Below, piece after piece: positions 47,296 to 55,805 of a stretch of 64,000 nt of DNA (position 1 is its first letter; every line of letters starts with the position of its first letter). This stretch comes from Streptomyces sp. NBC_00250 (GTDB taxonomy: Bacteria; Actinomycetota; Actinomycetes; Streptomycetales; Streptomycetaceae): positions 7,481,001-7,545,000 of the forward strand of contig NZ_CP108088.1 of NCBI RefSeq assembly GCF_036192275.1, written 5' to 3'. The notes beneath the pieces were generated by a model. That model had not been told where the DNA came from. It saw only the letters and a list, made by a program, of their open reading frames with translations, and searched no databases. The position numbers were made by a program, and so were the translations under genes.

Positions 47296-47881
47296 CCGCA
47301 AGAAGCCGTACGTCGAGCCGGTGACCCTCAAGATCCTCGTCGCGGGCGGGTTCGGGGTCGGCAAGACGACGCTGGTGAGCGCGGTCAGCGAGATCCGGCC
47401 CCTGCGGACCGAGGAGATCCTCAGCGAGGCGGGGCGGCCCGTCGACGACCTGCACGGCGTCGAGGCCAAGACGACCACCACGGTCGCCATGGACTTCGGC
47501 CGGATCACCCTGCGCGAGGACCTCGTCCTGTACCTGTTCGGCACCCCCGGGCAGGACCGGTTCTGGTTCCTCTGGGACGAGCTGGCGCAGGGCGCGCTCG
47601 GGGCGGTCGTCCTGGCGGACACCCGCCGCCTGGAGGACAGCTTCGCGGCCATCGACTACTTCGAGCGGCGTGGCATCCCGTTCACGGTGGCCGTCAACTG
47701 CTTCGAGGGCGCCCGGCGGTTCCCCGCCGAGAGCGTGCGCGGGGCGCTCGACCTGGACCCGGAGGTCGAACTCCTGATGTGCGACGCCCGGGACCGCGAG
47801 TCCGTGAAGAACGTCCTGGTCGCCGTCGTCGAGCACGCGCTCGTGCTCGCGGACCGGAGCCACGCGGCCGCGACGACCTGA
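47276..47881 (+). CDS. cvnD: Conservon small GTPase CvnD
   Basis: A 201-residue Ras-like GTPase of the bacterial MglA/Rup type. Motifs: G1 AGGFGVGKTT, a switch segment HGVEAKTTTTVAMDFG (G2), G3 FGTPGQDRFW, and G4 in the altered form VNCFEG instead of NKxD, as usual for CvnD. No lipid anchor. It acts downstream of or with CvnA-C, probably as the switch. The 20-bp overlap with cvnC indicates coupled translation. The gene converges with a thiolase-like gene. Confidence 0.96.
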   Translation: MAFGRSSRKKPYVEPVTLKILVAGGFGVGKTTLVSAVSEIRPLRTEEILSEAGRPVDDLHGVEAKTTTTVAMDFGRITLREDLVLYLFGTPGQDRFWFLWDELAQGALGAVVLADTRRLEDSFAAIDYFERRGIPFTVAVNCFEGARRFPAESVRGALDLDPEVELLMCDARDRESVKNVLVAVVEHALVLADRSHAAATT

Positions 47882-47912
47882 CAGGAGCGGGCCCGGGACG
47901 GCGGCACGGTGT

Positions 47913-49100
47913 TCAGCGCACCGCCACCACCGCCGACCCGTGCCCGAACAGGCCCTGGTTGGCGGTGATGCCGACCCGCGCCCCCGGCACCTGCCGGTCG
48001 CCGGCCGTCCCCCGCAGCTGCCAGGTCAGCTCGCAGACCTGGGCGATCGCCTGGGCGGGCACCGCCTCCCCGAAGGAGGCCAGTCCGCCGCTGGTGTTGA
48101 CGGGCAGACGTCCGCCGAGCGCGGTCGCCCCGTCGCGCAGCAGCTTGGCGCCCTCGCCGGCCGCGCACAGCCCGATGTCCTCGTACCACTCCAGCTCCAG
48201 GGCGGTGGAGAGGTCGTACACCTCCGCGAGGGAGAGGTCCTCGGGCCCGATCCCCGCCTCCTCGTAGGCGGCGCGCGCGATGGAGGCGCGGAAGGAGTGC
48301 GGGGCCGGGGCGACGGCCACCGCCGAGTCGGTCGCGATGTCCGGGAGGTCGAGCACCGCCTTGGGGTACGTGGGGGAGACCGTCGACACGGCCCGGACCC
48401 GCACCGGGTCGGGGTGCCCGTGGCGGCGCGCGAACTCCATGCTGGACAGCACGAGCGCGGCGCCCCCGTCCGAGGTCGCGCAGATGTCGAGGAGCCGCAG
48501 CGGATCGGCGACGACGGCCGAGGCCGCGACCTGCTCTGCGCTCACGCGCGCGCGGTAGCGGGCGAGCGGATTGAGCGCACCGGCCGTCGCGTTCTTCACC
48601 TTCACCTGGGCGAAGTCCTCGGGCGTGTCCCCGTACAGGGCCATCCTGCGGCGGGCGTAGAGCGCGAAGTACGCGGGGTTGGTGGCCCCGAGCACCCGGA
48701 ACCGCAGCCAGTCCGGATCGTCGGGGCGCTCGCCGCCGGCCGGCGCGAAGAACCCCTTGGGGGTCGAGTCCGCGCCCACGACCAGGACCACGTCCGCGAG
48801 TCCGGCGAGGATCTGGGCCCGTGCGGTCCCGATCGCCTGGGCGCCCGAGGCGCAGGCCGCGTACACGCTGGTGACCCGTGCGCCCTGCCACCCGAGGGCC
48901 TGCGCGAACGTCGCCCCCGCCACGTACCCCGGGTATCCGCACCGCATGGTGTCGGCGCCGACGACGGAGCCGACGTCCGTCCACTCCAGGCCAGCGTCGG
49001 CGAGGGCGGCCCGGGCGGCGGCCGTCCCGTAACTGATGAAACTCCGCCCCCACTTGCCCCACGGGTGCATTCCGGCCCCGAGTACGGCGATGTCGTTCAC
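47913..49100 (-). CDS. Thiolase-like protein (SCP-x/Ltp type)
   Basis: A 395-residue thiolase-fold protein. The nucleophile Cys is present in SVYAACASGAQAIG. However, the second active-site motif reads NTSGGLASFGEAVPA, where active thiolases have GGxxxxGHPxG, so the catalytic His is absent. The C-terminal ITANQGLFGHGSA is kept. This altered pattern, plus EVYDLSTALELEWYEDIGL and a co-encoded DUF35 partner, is typical of Ltp2-like aldolases that cleave beta-hydroxyacyl-CoA side chains. GTG 49100 overlaps the DUF35 gene by 4 bp. Role: acyl-CoA side-chain catabolism; the substrate is unknown. Confidence 0.88.
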   Translation of the reverse strand: MNDIAVLGAGMHPWGKWGRSFISYGTAAARAALADAGLEWTDVGSVVGADTMRCGYPGYVAGATFAQALGWQGARVTSVYAACASGAQAIGTARAQILAGLADVVLVVGADSTPKGFFAPAGGERPDDPDWLRFRVLGATNPAYFALYARRRMALYGDTPEDFAQVKVKNATAGALNPLARYRARVSAEQVAASAVVADPLRLLDICATSDGGAALVLSSMEFARRHGHPDPVRVRAVSTVSPTYPKAVLDLPDIATDSAVAVAPAPHSFRASIARAAYEEAGIGPEDLSLAEVYDLSTALELEWYEDIGLCAAGEGAKLLRDGATALGGRLPVNTSGGLASFGEAVPAQAIAQVCELTWQLRGTAGDRQVPGARVGITANQGLFGHGSAVVAVR

Positions 49101-49597
49101 GACCGCTCCTCCCGTGCAGGCTCGACGGGCCGTTCCTGCTCTGCCCCGGACCCGACCGGCCGCCAGTTCCAGGTGGTCCAGATGTGCTCCTCGTCCTGGT
49201 TGAGGACCCCGGGCACCACCTCGACCTCCGTCCCGATCGCCAGATCGGCCGCGGTCACCCCCGGAGCGGCCTGTCCGAGGACCACCATCGCCTCGGCCGC
49301 CAGCTCGACGGCGACGAGGGTGTACGGCTCCCAGGGCGCGTCCGGATCGGAGACGTACGGGGCGGGCGGACGGTAGCGCCCGTCGGTGTACGACCAGACA
49401 TGGCCGCGCGGGGAGAGCGGGAACTCGGCGAGCTCCCCGCCGCCGGGACAGACCGGGTTGCGGCACCCGTCGTCCGCGCGCGGGAAGAAGACCGACGCGC
49501 AGGCGGTGCAACGGGTGCCGAGCAGCCGGAACTCCGTCTCCGGCACGGTGTCGTCGGTGAACCACCCGGCCACCACAGGTCTGCGCGTCCGTGCCAT
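49097..49597 (-). CDS. DUF35 zinc-ribbon/OB-fold protein, partner of thiolase-like enzyme
   Basis: A 166-residue protein of the DUF35 (Zn-ribbon plus OB-fold) family. The rubredoxin-like zinc ribbon is LGTRCTACASVFFPRADDGCRNPVC (CxxC and CxxxxC). It is followed by the OB-fold part (GHVWSYTDGRYRPPAPYVS, then YTLVAVELAAEAMVVLGQ and GTEVEVV). DUF35 proteins bind acyl-CoA and form complexes with thiolase- or aldolase-like partners (ChsH2 with Ltp2). GGGAGG lies 5 nt before ATG 49597. It leads a two-gene operon behind the palindromic operator. Confidence 0.92.
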   Translation of the reverse strand: MARTRRPVVAGWFTDDTVPETEFRLLGTRCTACASVFFPRADDGCRNPVCPGGGELAEFPLSPRGHVWSYTDGRYRPPAPYVSDPDAPWEPYTLVAVELAAEAMVVLGQAAPGVTAADLAIGTEVEVVPGVLNQDEEHIWTTWNWRPVGSGAEQERPVEPAREERS

Positions 49598-49638
49598 CAA
49601 GGCCTCCCGTACCACCGATCGCGACGATCACCACTGAT

Positions 49639-49653
49639 CTGACGAACCGTCAG
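49639..49653. promoter_or_regulatory. Palindromic operator CTGACG-AAC-CGTCAG
   Basis: A perfect 6-bp-arm palindrome 41 nt before the DUF35 start. It shares its core and its distance with the site at 6844-6860. Likely the site of a common TetR-family regulator not encoded in this window. Confidence 0.65.
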
Positions 49654-49687
49654 GAGTGTGCCACGGGAGCCTCGCGGACGAAAGACT

Positions 49688-50509
49688 TCAGTGACCGGCC
49701 ACCGACCTCCGCGCCACCGGGAAGTCGAAGAACGTGCTCGGGAACGGCTCCGGCTTGAAGGTGAAGTGCCACCACTCCTCCGGCAGGTTCACGAAGCCCT
49801 GCTCGACGAGCGCCCCCTTGAGCAACTGCCGATGGGCCCGCTGCACGCCCTGGACCCGCGGGTCGTCGGTGTGCGAGAGCGTGTCGAAGCAGTCGTACCC
49901 GGTCCCCATGTCCACGGAGTTGTCGGGGAACCGCTCCGCCCGAGGGGCGTAGCACTCCCTCAGCCTCTCGCCCGGCACGTACGCGCGCGTACGTACCGCC
50001 GGCAGTCGCACGATCGTCAGGTCCACGGTCGAGCCCCGGCTGTGACCGGACTTCTCCGCGATGTAACCGTCGGCGAACAGCCTCGACTTGTCGACGAGCG
50101 GATAGAACTCCTCCTTCATCCGCTCGTCCGCCAGGTCCTTCGCCCAGCGCACGAAGTGGTCGACGGCCCGCTGCGGCCGGTAGCAGTCGTACACCTTCAG
50201 CGTGTAACCCCGGGCCAGCAGCCCGACCTGCGCCCGGTGCAGTGCCTCGGCCGCCGACCGCGTCAGGATGCACAGCGGCTGCCGGTAGCCGTCCACCGGC
50301 TCGCCCACGAAGTTGTGCGCCGTCGTGTAGCGCATCTCCTGAAGGATCGTCCGGTCCACGGAGGCGAGGGCCACGAACTCCCGTGGCGCCTTCGGCTCCT
50401 GCGCGGCGGACGCCGGGGGAGAGGGGGCGGCGACGGCACCCGTGACGGCGAGCAGTCCGGCCGCGGCCGTGACGGCGAGAGTACGGAGAGCGGAAGCAAG
50501 TCCTGTCAT
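49688..50509 (-). CDS. Secreted D-Ala-D-Ala dipeptidase (VanX family)
   Basis: A 273-residue exported M15D peptidase. The signal peptide (ALRTLAVTAAAGLLAVTGAVAA, cleavage in the ASA region) is followed by a VanX-like domain. This has YRPQRAVDHFVRWA, the zinc-binding SGHSRGSTVDL (His and Asp) and the catalytic EEWWHF (Glu and His ligand). It hydrolyses D-Ala-D-Ala dipeptides outside the cell and may recycle peptidoglycan peptides rather than confer glycopeptide resistance, since no vanH/vanA genes adjoin. The start could be GTG 50515 or ATG 50509; both lack a clear ribosome site. Confidence 0.9.
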   Translation of the reverse strand: MTGLASALRTLAVTAAAGLLAVTGAVAAPSPPASAAQEPKAPREFVALASVDRTILQEMRYTTAHNFVGEPVDGYRQPLCILTRSAAEALHRAQVGLLARGYTLKVYDCYRPQRAVDHFVRWAKDLADERMKEEFYPLVDKSRLFADGYIAEKSGHSRGSTVDLTIVRLPAVRTRAYVPGERLRECYAPRAERFPDNSVDMGTGYDCFDTLSHTDDPRVQGVQRAHRQLLKGALVEQGFVNLPEEWWHFTFKPEPFPSTFFDFPVARRSVAGH

Positions 50510-50567
50510 GCGCACCGTCTATCAGTTCCGGCAGCGCCGGGAAAGGGTGATCGCATACGGTCGGCCC

Positions 50568-51131
50568 GTGAAGGACACCCACGGCACCTCCCACGCGACC
50601 GCGCCCGGCACCTCCCACACCGCCGCGCGCACCAGCGCCTCGCACTGCACCGCCTGCGGCGCCGCCCACCCGGCCGAGGCCGGCTGGCCCCGCACCTGCG
50701 CGGCCTGCGGCCACACCGCCTACCGCAACCCGTTGCCCGTCGCCGTCGCCCTGCTCCCCGTCACGGACGGAGCGGGCACCGGCCTCGTCGTCATCACCCG
50801 CACCATCGAGCCCGCGCGGGGCGGGGTCGCCCTGCCCGGAGGCTTCATCGACCACGGCGAGGACTGGCGGGCAGCCGTGGCCCGCGAGCTGCGCGAGGAG
50901 ACCGGGATCGTGGCCTCCGCCGAGGAGGTGGGCCTCGCCGACGCACTGAGCTCCCCGGCCGGCCACCTCCTCCTCTTCGGCCTCCTCCCGCCCCGCCCGG
51001 CCGCCGCTCTCCCGCCCTCGGCCCCGACGAACGAGACGAGCGGCCACCATGTGCTCCACGCGCCCGTGGAGCTGGCCTTCCCGCTCCACACGGAGGCGGT
51101 ACGGAAGTGGTTCGCGGGGGCGTACGGCTGA
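50568..51131 (+). CDS. Nudix hydrolase with N-terminal zinc ribbon
   Basis: A 187-residue Nudix protein. After a His/Thr/Ser-rich start, a zinc ribbon CTACG...CAACG (about residues 25-50) precedes the hydrolase domain. The Nudix box is complete: GGFIDHGEDWRAAVARELREETGI, with the metal-binding REL-x-EE. GTG 50568 is 6-7 nt after TACGGT, suggesting a leaderless transcript. The zinc ribbon plus Nudix layout is like NADH pyrophosphatase NudC, but the NudC SQPWPFPxS motif is absent. Substrate is unknown. A 16-bp tandem duplication covers the stop codon. Confidence 0.88.
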   Translation: MKDTHGTSHATAPGTSHTAARTSASHCTACGAAHPAEAGWPRTCAACGHTAYRNPLPVAVALLPVTDGAGTGLVVITRTIEPARGGVALPGGFIDHGEDWRAAVARELREETGIVASAEEVGLADALSSPAGHLLLFGLLPPRPAAALPPSAPTNETSGHHVLHAPVELAFPLHTEAVRKWFAGAYG

Positions 51132-51147
51132 GGGGGCGTACGGCTGA
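51116..51147. repeat. 16-bp tandem duplication over the Nudix stop codon
   Basis: GGGGGCGTACGGCTGA occurs twice in tandem, each copy carrying a TGA. The first TGA ends the Nudix frame. Confidence 0.85.
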
Positions 51148-51253
51148 GGGGGCCAAGCGCCGGACGAGCCCCGTCCCCTAGGTCGCGTCCGGGAAGTAGC
51201 GCCGCCTGTCCGCAGGCCAGGCAGGACTTTCCGGACACGACCTCGGCGCGAGG

Positions 51254-53611
51254 TCACACCCCCCGCACCCGCACCGGCAGCCCGGCCTCCTCCACCCCGT
51301 CGTCCGTCACCCGCTCCACGAGCACCCGCCCGTCCACGAGCCGTGACTGGTACCGCTCGATCTCGGCCGACTCCCAGCCGTCCCCCGTGTCCCGTACGAC
51401 GAGCCCGCCGCCCGTCCGCCCGGCGGCGGGCGCCCACACCTCCAAGGCCAGACCGCCGTCCTCGCCCCGCACCGGGAGCACCGCCCCCGCCCGCGCCAGG
51501 ACCGGCACCCGGGAGAGCGGCGCGTCGAGCAGCACCTGCCCGGGACCCTCGTACGCCTGCTCCGTCGCCGTGTCGTACCACCGTCCGCGCGGCAGCCGCA
51601 CCGCCCGCCGGTCGGCGCCCCGGGTCAGGACCGGCGCCACCAGCAGCGCGTCGCCGAGCAGGAACGCGTCCTCGCAGTCGCGCAGCACCCGGTCCTCGGG
51701 CGCCCCCCACCACAGCGGGCGCACGTACGGAGCGCCCGTCATCCGGGCGAGCCGGGCCAGGGTCGTGAAGTACGGCCGGAGCCGCTCCCGTTCGGCCAGG
51801 GCCACGCGCGCGTGCTCCAGGACCTCGGGTCCGAACTCCCACGGTTCGCGCCGCCCCGCGCCGATCGCCGCGTGCGTGCGGAACAGCGGCAGCCACGCCC
51901 CCAGCTGGTACCAGCGCAGGAACAGCTCCGGCGTCGGGCTGCCGTCGAAACCGCCGACGTCGGGGCCCGAGTACGGCACCCCACACAGGCCGAGCCCCAG
52001 TACCAGCGAGAGCGAGGCCCGCAGCCCCGGCCACCCCGTCGACACGTCGCCCGACCAGGTGCCCCCGTACCGCTGCATGCCGGCCCAGCCGGAACGCGAG
52101 AAGAGGAAGGGCCGCTCGTCGGGCCGCAGCCGCCGCAGCCCCTCGTACCCGGCGCGGGCCATCGTGAGCCCGTACACGTTGTGCGCCTCGCGGTGGTCGC
52201 CGCCCCGGCCGTCCAGGGCGTGCCGCGACGAACGCGGCAGCGTCGTGTCACCGAAGGGGGCGAAGGACACCGGCTCGTTCATGTCGTGCCAGACCCCGGC
52301 GAAGCCCTGCCCGAGCCGCTCCTCGTACAGCCCGCCCCACCACTCCCGTACCGCGGGATCGGTGAAGTCCGGGTAGGCGCACTCGCCCGGCCACACCACC
52401 CCGTGGACCTCGTCGCCCCGCGCGTCCCGGACGAAGGCCCCGGCCGCCCGCCCGCTGTCGTACACCGCGTTCCCCGGCTCGGCCTTCACCGCCGGGTCCA
52501 CGATCGACACGAGCCGCACGCCCTGCTCCCGCAGCTCCTTCGCGAGCCCCGGCAGATCGGGGAACCGCTCCCGGTCGACGGTGAACACCCGGTGCCCGTC
52601 GTAGTGGTCGATGTCGAGGTGGACGGCGGACAGCGGCAGCCCCCGCTCCCGATATCCGGCCACGACGCGCCGGACCTCGCGCTCGCTGCCGAACCCCCAG
52701 CGCGCGTGCTGCGCTCCGAGCGCCCAGTCCGGCGGCAGCGCCGGAGCACCCGTGAGGGCCGCCCAGCCGTGGAGCACGCGCGCGGGGGTGCCGACCACCA
52801 CCCAGCAGCGCAGCGGCCCGCCGCCCATGCGGACCTCGCTGGTCCCCGGCCGGTCGTGCCCGGACCCCGCGCCCTCCTCGCCCTCGGCCAGGGTGACCCG
52901 GCCGTCCCAGGAGTTGTCGTGGAAGGCCAGGTGCGTTCCGGCGTCCGAGACGACGAACTGCACGGGCATGGTGAGGTAGAGCGGATCGTCCCCGGGACCG
53001 AAGCTCCCCTTGGGATCGGTGTTCCACAGCCGGTACGAGCCGTCCCGAAGCCGCGGCCCGGCGGACCGCCCACCGAGCCCGAAGAACCGCGCGTCCGCCG
53101 GCACCTCACTGCGCTGCACCCAGCGCGCCCCGCCCGCGCCCCCCTCGGCCACCGGCTCCCACCAGCGCGGCGGCAGGTCCCGGCGCAGCATCACCCCGCC
53201 CGGCGTACGGATCTCCACCGCCCCGTGCCGGGAGACCGCCACCGTCACCCGCTCCGAGACGATCCGCCAGCCGCCGTCCGTGTCCGGTTCCAGGGCGGCC
53301 CGGGGATCCGGATCGGGCGCCTCGCCCGCCAAGGCGTACGAGGGAAGGGGATCGGCCCCGTCCCACCCCCAGAACACGGTGCCGCCCGACGACACACAGA
53401 TCCGCAACGAGGACCGCGCGAACCGGACGGTCCCCCCACCGGGCGCGGACTCCGCCCCGATCGCGAGCCCCGGCACCCGGGCCCGCTCGGCACCCCTCGG
53501 CGGCAGCCCCCACGCGTCCGTACGACGCTGCCGCCACGCCGCCCGCACCGTCCGCAACCCCTGCACCGAGCCGAACACCTTCATCGAACGCACCAGTTCA
53601 CGACCGTCCAT
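51254..53611 (-). CDS. Glycoside hydrolase family 31 (alpha-glucosidase-like)
   Basis: A 785-residue GH31 enzyme. N-terminal beta domain, then a (beta/alpha)8 barrel with ALPPDWALGAQHARWGFGSE, VHLDIDHYDGHRVFTVD, the nucleophile Asp443 in VWHDMNEP, FSRSGWAGMQRYGGTWSGDVSTGW (acid/base Asp in SGD), and GADVGG-like PYSGPDVGGFDG. A beta C-terminus follows. It has no signal peptide, so it hydrolyses internalised alpha-glucosides or a related alpha-xyloside/glucan. The start at ATG 53611 agrees with the family. Monocistronic. Confidence 0.93.
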   Translation of the reverse strand: MDGRELVRSMKVFGSVQGLRTVRAAWRQRRTDAWGLPPRGAERARVPGLAIGAESAPGGGTVRFARSSLRICVSSGGTVFWGWDGADPLPSYALAGEAPDPDPRAALEPDTDGGWRIVSERVTVAVSRHGAVEIRTPGGVMLRRDLPPRWWEPVAEGGAGGARWVQRSEVPADARFFGLGGRSAGPRLRDGSYRLWNTDPKGSFGPGDDPLYLTMPVQFVVSDAGTHLAFHDNSWDGRVTLAEGEEGAGSGHDRPGTSEVRMGGGPLRCWVVVGTPARVLHGWAALTGAPALPPDWALGAQHARWGFGSEREVRRVVAGYRERGLPLSAVHLDIDHYDGHRVFTVDRERFPDLPGLAKELREQGVRLVSIVDPAVKAEPGNAVYDSGRAAGAFVRDARGDEVHGVVWPGECAYPDFTDPAVREWWGGLYEERLGQGFAGVWHDMNEPVSFAPFGDTTLPRSSRHALDGRGGDHREAHNVYGLTMARAGYEGLRRLRPDERPFLFSRSGWAGMQRYGGTWSGDVSTGWPGLRASLSLVLGLGLCGVPYSGPDVGGFDGSPTPELFLRWYQLGAWLPLFRTHAAIGAGRREPWEFGPEVLEHARVALAERERLRPYFTTLARLARMTGAPYVRPLWWGAPEDRVLRDCEDAFLLGDALLVAPVLTRGADRRAVRLPRGRWYDTATEQAYEGPGQVLLDAPLSRVPVLARAGAVLPVRGEDGGLALEVWAPAAGRTGGGLVVRDTGDGWESAEIERYQSRLVDGRVLVERVTDDGVEEAGLPVRVRGV

Positions 53612-53826
53612 GCGGCTCACCCTGCCACCCACCAGGGGCGGAACAAGGTCCGTTCAACTGTCGTTCACCCGTGGTGGGAGCACATATTCACCTCCCCGAC
53701 CATGGGCGGGCAGCCCTGGTGCGAAAGACGATCACATGGCATCGTCCTGTCAGCCGCGTCGCGCGCACACCCCAGCACGTGCGCGGGACACACGCCGACC
53801 CCGCGTACAGCCAGGGAGCCACCCCA

Positions 53827-55797
53827 ATGACATCAGCGCAGACCGAGCCGCTCTGGCAGCCGGACGAGGACCGCATCGCCACGGCCGCCGTCACCCGCTT
53901 CCAGACCTGGGCCGCCGAGCACCACGGCGCCCCGGCCGAGGGCGGGTACCCGGCGCTCCACCGCTGGTCCGTCGACGAGCTCGAAGCCTTCTGGCAGGCG
54001 GTCGTCGAGTGGTTCGACATCCGCTTCTCCACCCCGTACGAGCGCGTCCTCGGCGACCGCTCGATGCCCGGCGCCGACTGGTTCCCCGGGGCCACCCTCA
54101 ACTACGCCGAGCACGCCCTGCGAGCCGCCGGCGAGCGGCCCCATGACACGGCGCTGCTCCATGTGGACGAAACACATGAGCCCACGCCGATCACCTGGGG
54201 CGAGCTCCGCCGCCAGGTCGGCTCCCTCGCCGCCGAACTCCGCGCCCTCGGCGTACAGCCGGGCGACCGGATCAGCGGCTACCTGCCCAACGTCCCGCAG
54301 TCCGTCGTGGCGCTCCTCGCCACCGCCGCCGTCGGCGGCGTGTGGACCTCCTGCGCCCCCGATTTCGGCGCCCGCAGCGTCCTGGACCGCTTCCAGCAGG
54401 TCGAGCCCGTCGTCCTCTTCACCGTCGACGGCTACCGCTACGGCGGCAAGGAGCACGACCGCCGCGACACCGTCGCCGAACTGCGCGCCGAGCTCCCGAC
54501 CCTCCGCGCGGTCGTCCACATCCCGCTGCTCGGCACCCCGGCCCCGGAGGGCACCCTCGCCTGGGACGACCTCGTCGCGGCCGACGTCGAGCCGGTGTAC
54601 GAGCAGGTTCCGTTCTCGCACCCGCTGTGGGTCCTGTACTCCTCCGGCACGACCGGCCTGCCGAAGGCGATCGTCCAGTCCCAGGGCGGCATCCTCGTCG
54701 AGCACGTCAAGCAACTGGGCCTGCACTGCGACCTCGGTCCCGAGGACGTGTTCTTCTGGTACACCTCCACCGGCTGGATGATGTGGAACTTCCTCGTCTC
54801 CGGCCTGCTCACCGGCACCACCGTCGTCCTGTACGACGGCAGCCCCGGCTACCCCGACACCGCCGCCCAGTGGCGCGTGGCCGAACGCACCCGCGCCACC
54901 CTGTACGGCACCTCCGCCGCGTACGTGATGGCCTGCGCCAAGGCGGAAGTGCACCCCGGCCGTGACTTCGACCTCTCGTCGGTGAAGTGCGTGGCCACCA
55001 CCGGTTCCCCGCTGCCCCCCGACGGCTTCCGCTGGCTCCACGACGAGGTCCGCGAGAACCTCTGGATCGCCTCCGTCAGCGGCGGCACCGACGTGTGCTC
55101 CTGCTTCGCGGGCGCCGTCCCCACCCTCCCCGTCCACATCGGGGAACTCCAGGCGGCGGGCCTCGGCACCGACCTCCAGGCCTGGGACCCCTCCGGCAAG
55201 CCCGTGATCGACGAGGTCGGCGAACTCGTCGTCACCAATCCCATGCCGTCCATGCCGATCCACTTCTGGAACGACCCCGACGGCAGCCGCTACCGCGACA
55301 GCTACTTCGAGATGTTCCCGGGCGTCTGGCGCCACGGCGACTGGATCACGATCACCGACCACGGCTCGGTCGTCATCCACGGCCGCTCCGACTCCACCCT
55401 GAACCGCCAGGGCGTACGGATGGGAAGCGCCGATATCTATGAGGCCGTCGAACGCCTCCCGGAGATCCGCGAATCCCTCGTGATCGGCCTGGAGGAGCCG
55501 GACGGCGGCTACTGGATGCCGCTCTTCGTCCACCTCGTCGAGGGCGCCACCCTCGACGAGGAGCTGATCGCCCGCATCAAGCGGACGATCCGCTCCGAAC
55601 TCTCGCCGCGCCACGTCCCCGACGAGATCATCGAGGTCCCGGGCGTCCCGCACACCCTCACAGGCAAGCGCATCGAGGTCCCGGTCAAGCGCCTCCTCCA
55701 GGGCACCCCGCTGGCCAAGGCCGTCAACGCCGGCTCGGTCGACGACCTCGGACTCCTGCACTTCTACGAGACCCTGGCGGCCACCCGCCGGGGCTGA
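53827..55797 (+). CDS. acsA: Acetoacetyl-CoA synthetase
   Basis: A 656-residue acyl-adenylate-forming enzyme, acetoacetate-CoA ligase. Motifs: A3 YSSGTTGLPKAIVQ (from residue 271), A5-like TYTSTGWMMWNF, A7 GDWITITDHGSVVIHGRSD, A8 NRQGVRMGSADIYE, and the catalytic Lys in LTGKRIEVPVKR. The long N-terminal part with NYAEHALR and GVWTSCAPDFGARSVLDRF is diagnostic of the acetoacetyl-CoA rather than acetyl-CoA branch. AGGGAG lies 8 nt before ATG 53827. It activates acetoacetate for central metabolism or polyketide supply. A hairpin inside the opposing gene ends the transcript. Confidence 0.92.
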   Translation: MTSAQTEPLWQPDEDRIATAAVTRFQTWAAEHHGAPAEGGYPALHRWSVDELEAFWQAVVEWFDIRFSTPYERVLGDRSMPGADWFPGATLNYAEHALRAAGERPHDTALLHVDETHEPTPITWGELRRQVGSLAAELRALGVQPGDRISGYLPNVPQSVVALLATAAVGGVWTSCAPDFGARSVLDRFQQVEPVVLFTVDGYRYGGKEHDRRDTVAELRAELPTLRAVVHIPLLGTPAPEGTLAWDDLVAADVEPVYEQVPFSHPLWVLYSSGTTGLPKAIVQSQGGILVEHVKQLGLHCDLGPEDVFFWYTSTGWMMWNFLVSGLLTGTTVVLYDGSPGYPDTAAQWRVAERTRATLYGTSAAYVMACAKAEVHPGRDFDLSSVKCVATTGSPLPPDGFRWLHDEVRENLWIASVSGGTDVCSCFAGAVPTLPVHIGELQAAGLGTDLQAWDPSGKPVIDEVGELVVTNPMPSMPIHFWNDPDGSRYRDSYFEMFPGVWRHGDWITITDHGSVVIHGRSDSTLNRQGVRMGSADIYEAVERLPEIRESLVIGLEEPDGGYWMPLFVHLVEGATLDEELIARIKRTIRSELSPRHVPDEIIEVPGVPHTLTGKRIEVPVKRLLQGTPLAKAVNAGSVDDLGLLHFYETLAATRRG

Positions 55798-55805
55798 TCC
55801 AGCGG

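Noticed and set aside
49688..50509. Vancomycin resistance cluster
   Set aside because: Only a VanX-like peptidase with a signal peptide; no VanH, VanA or VanRS genes nearby.
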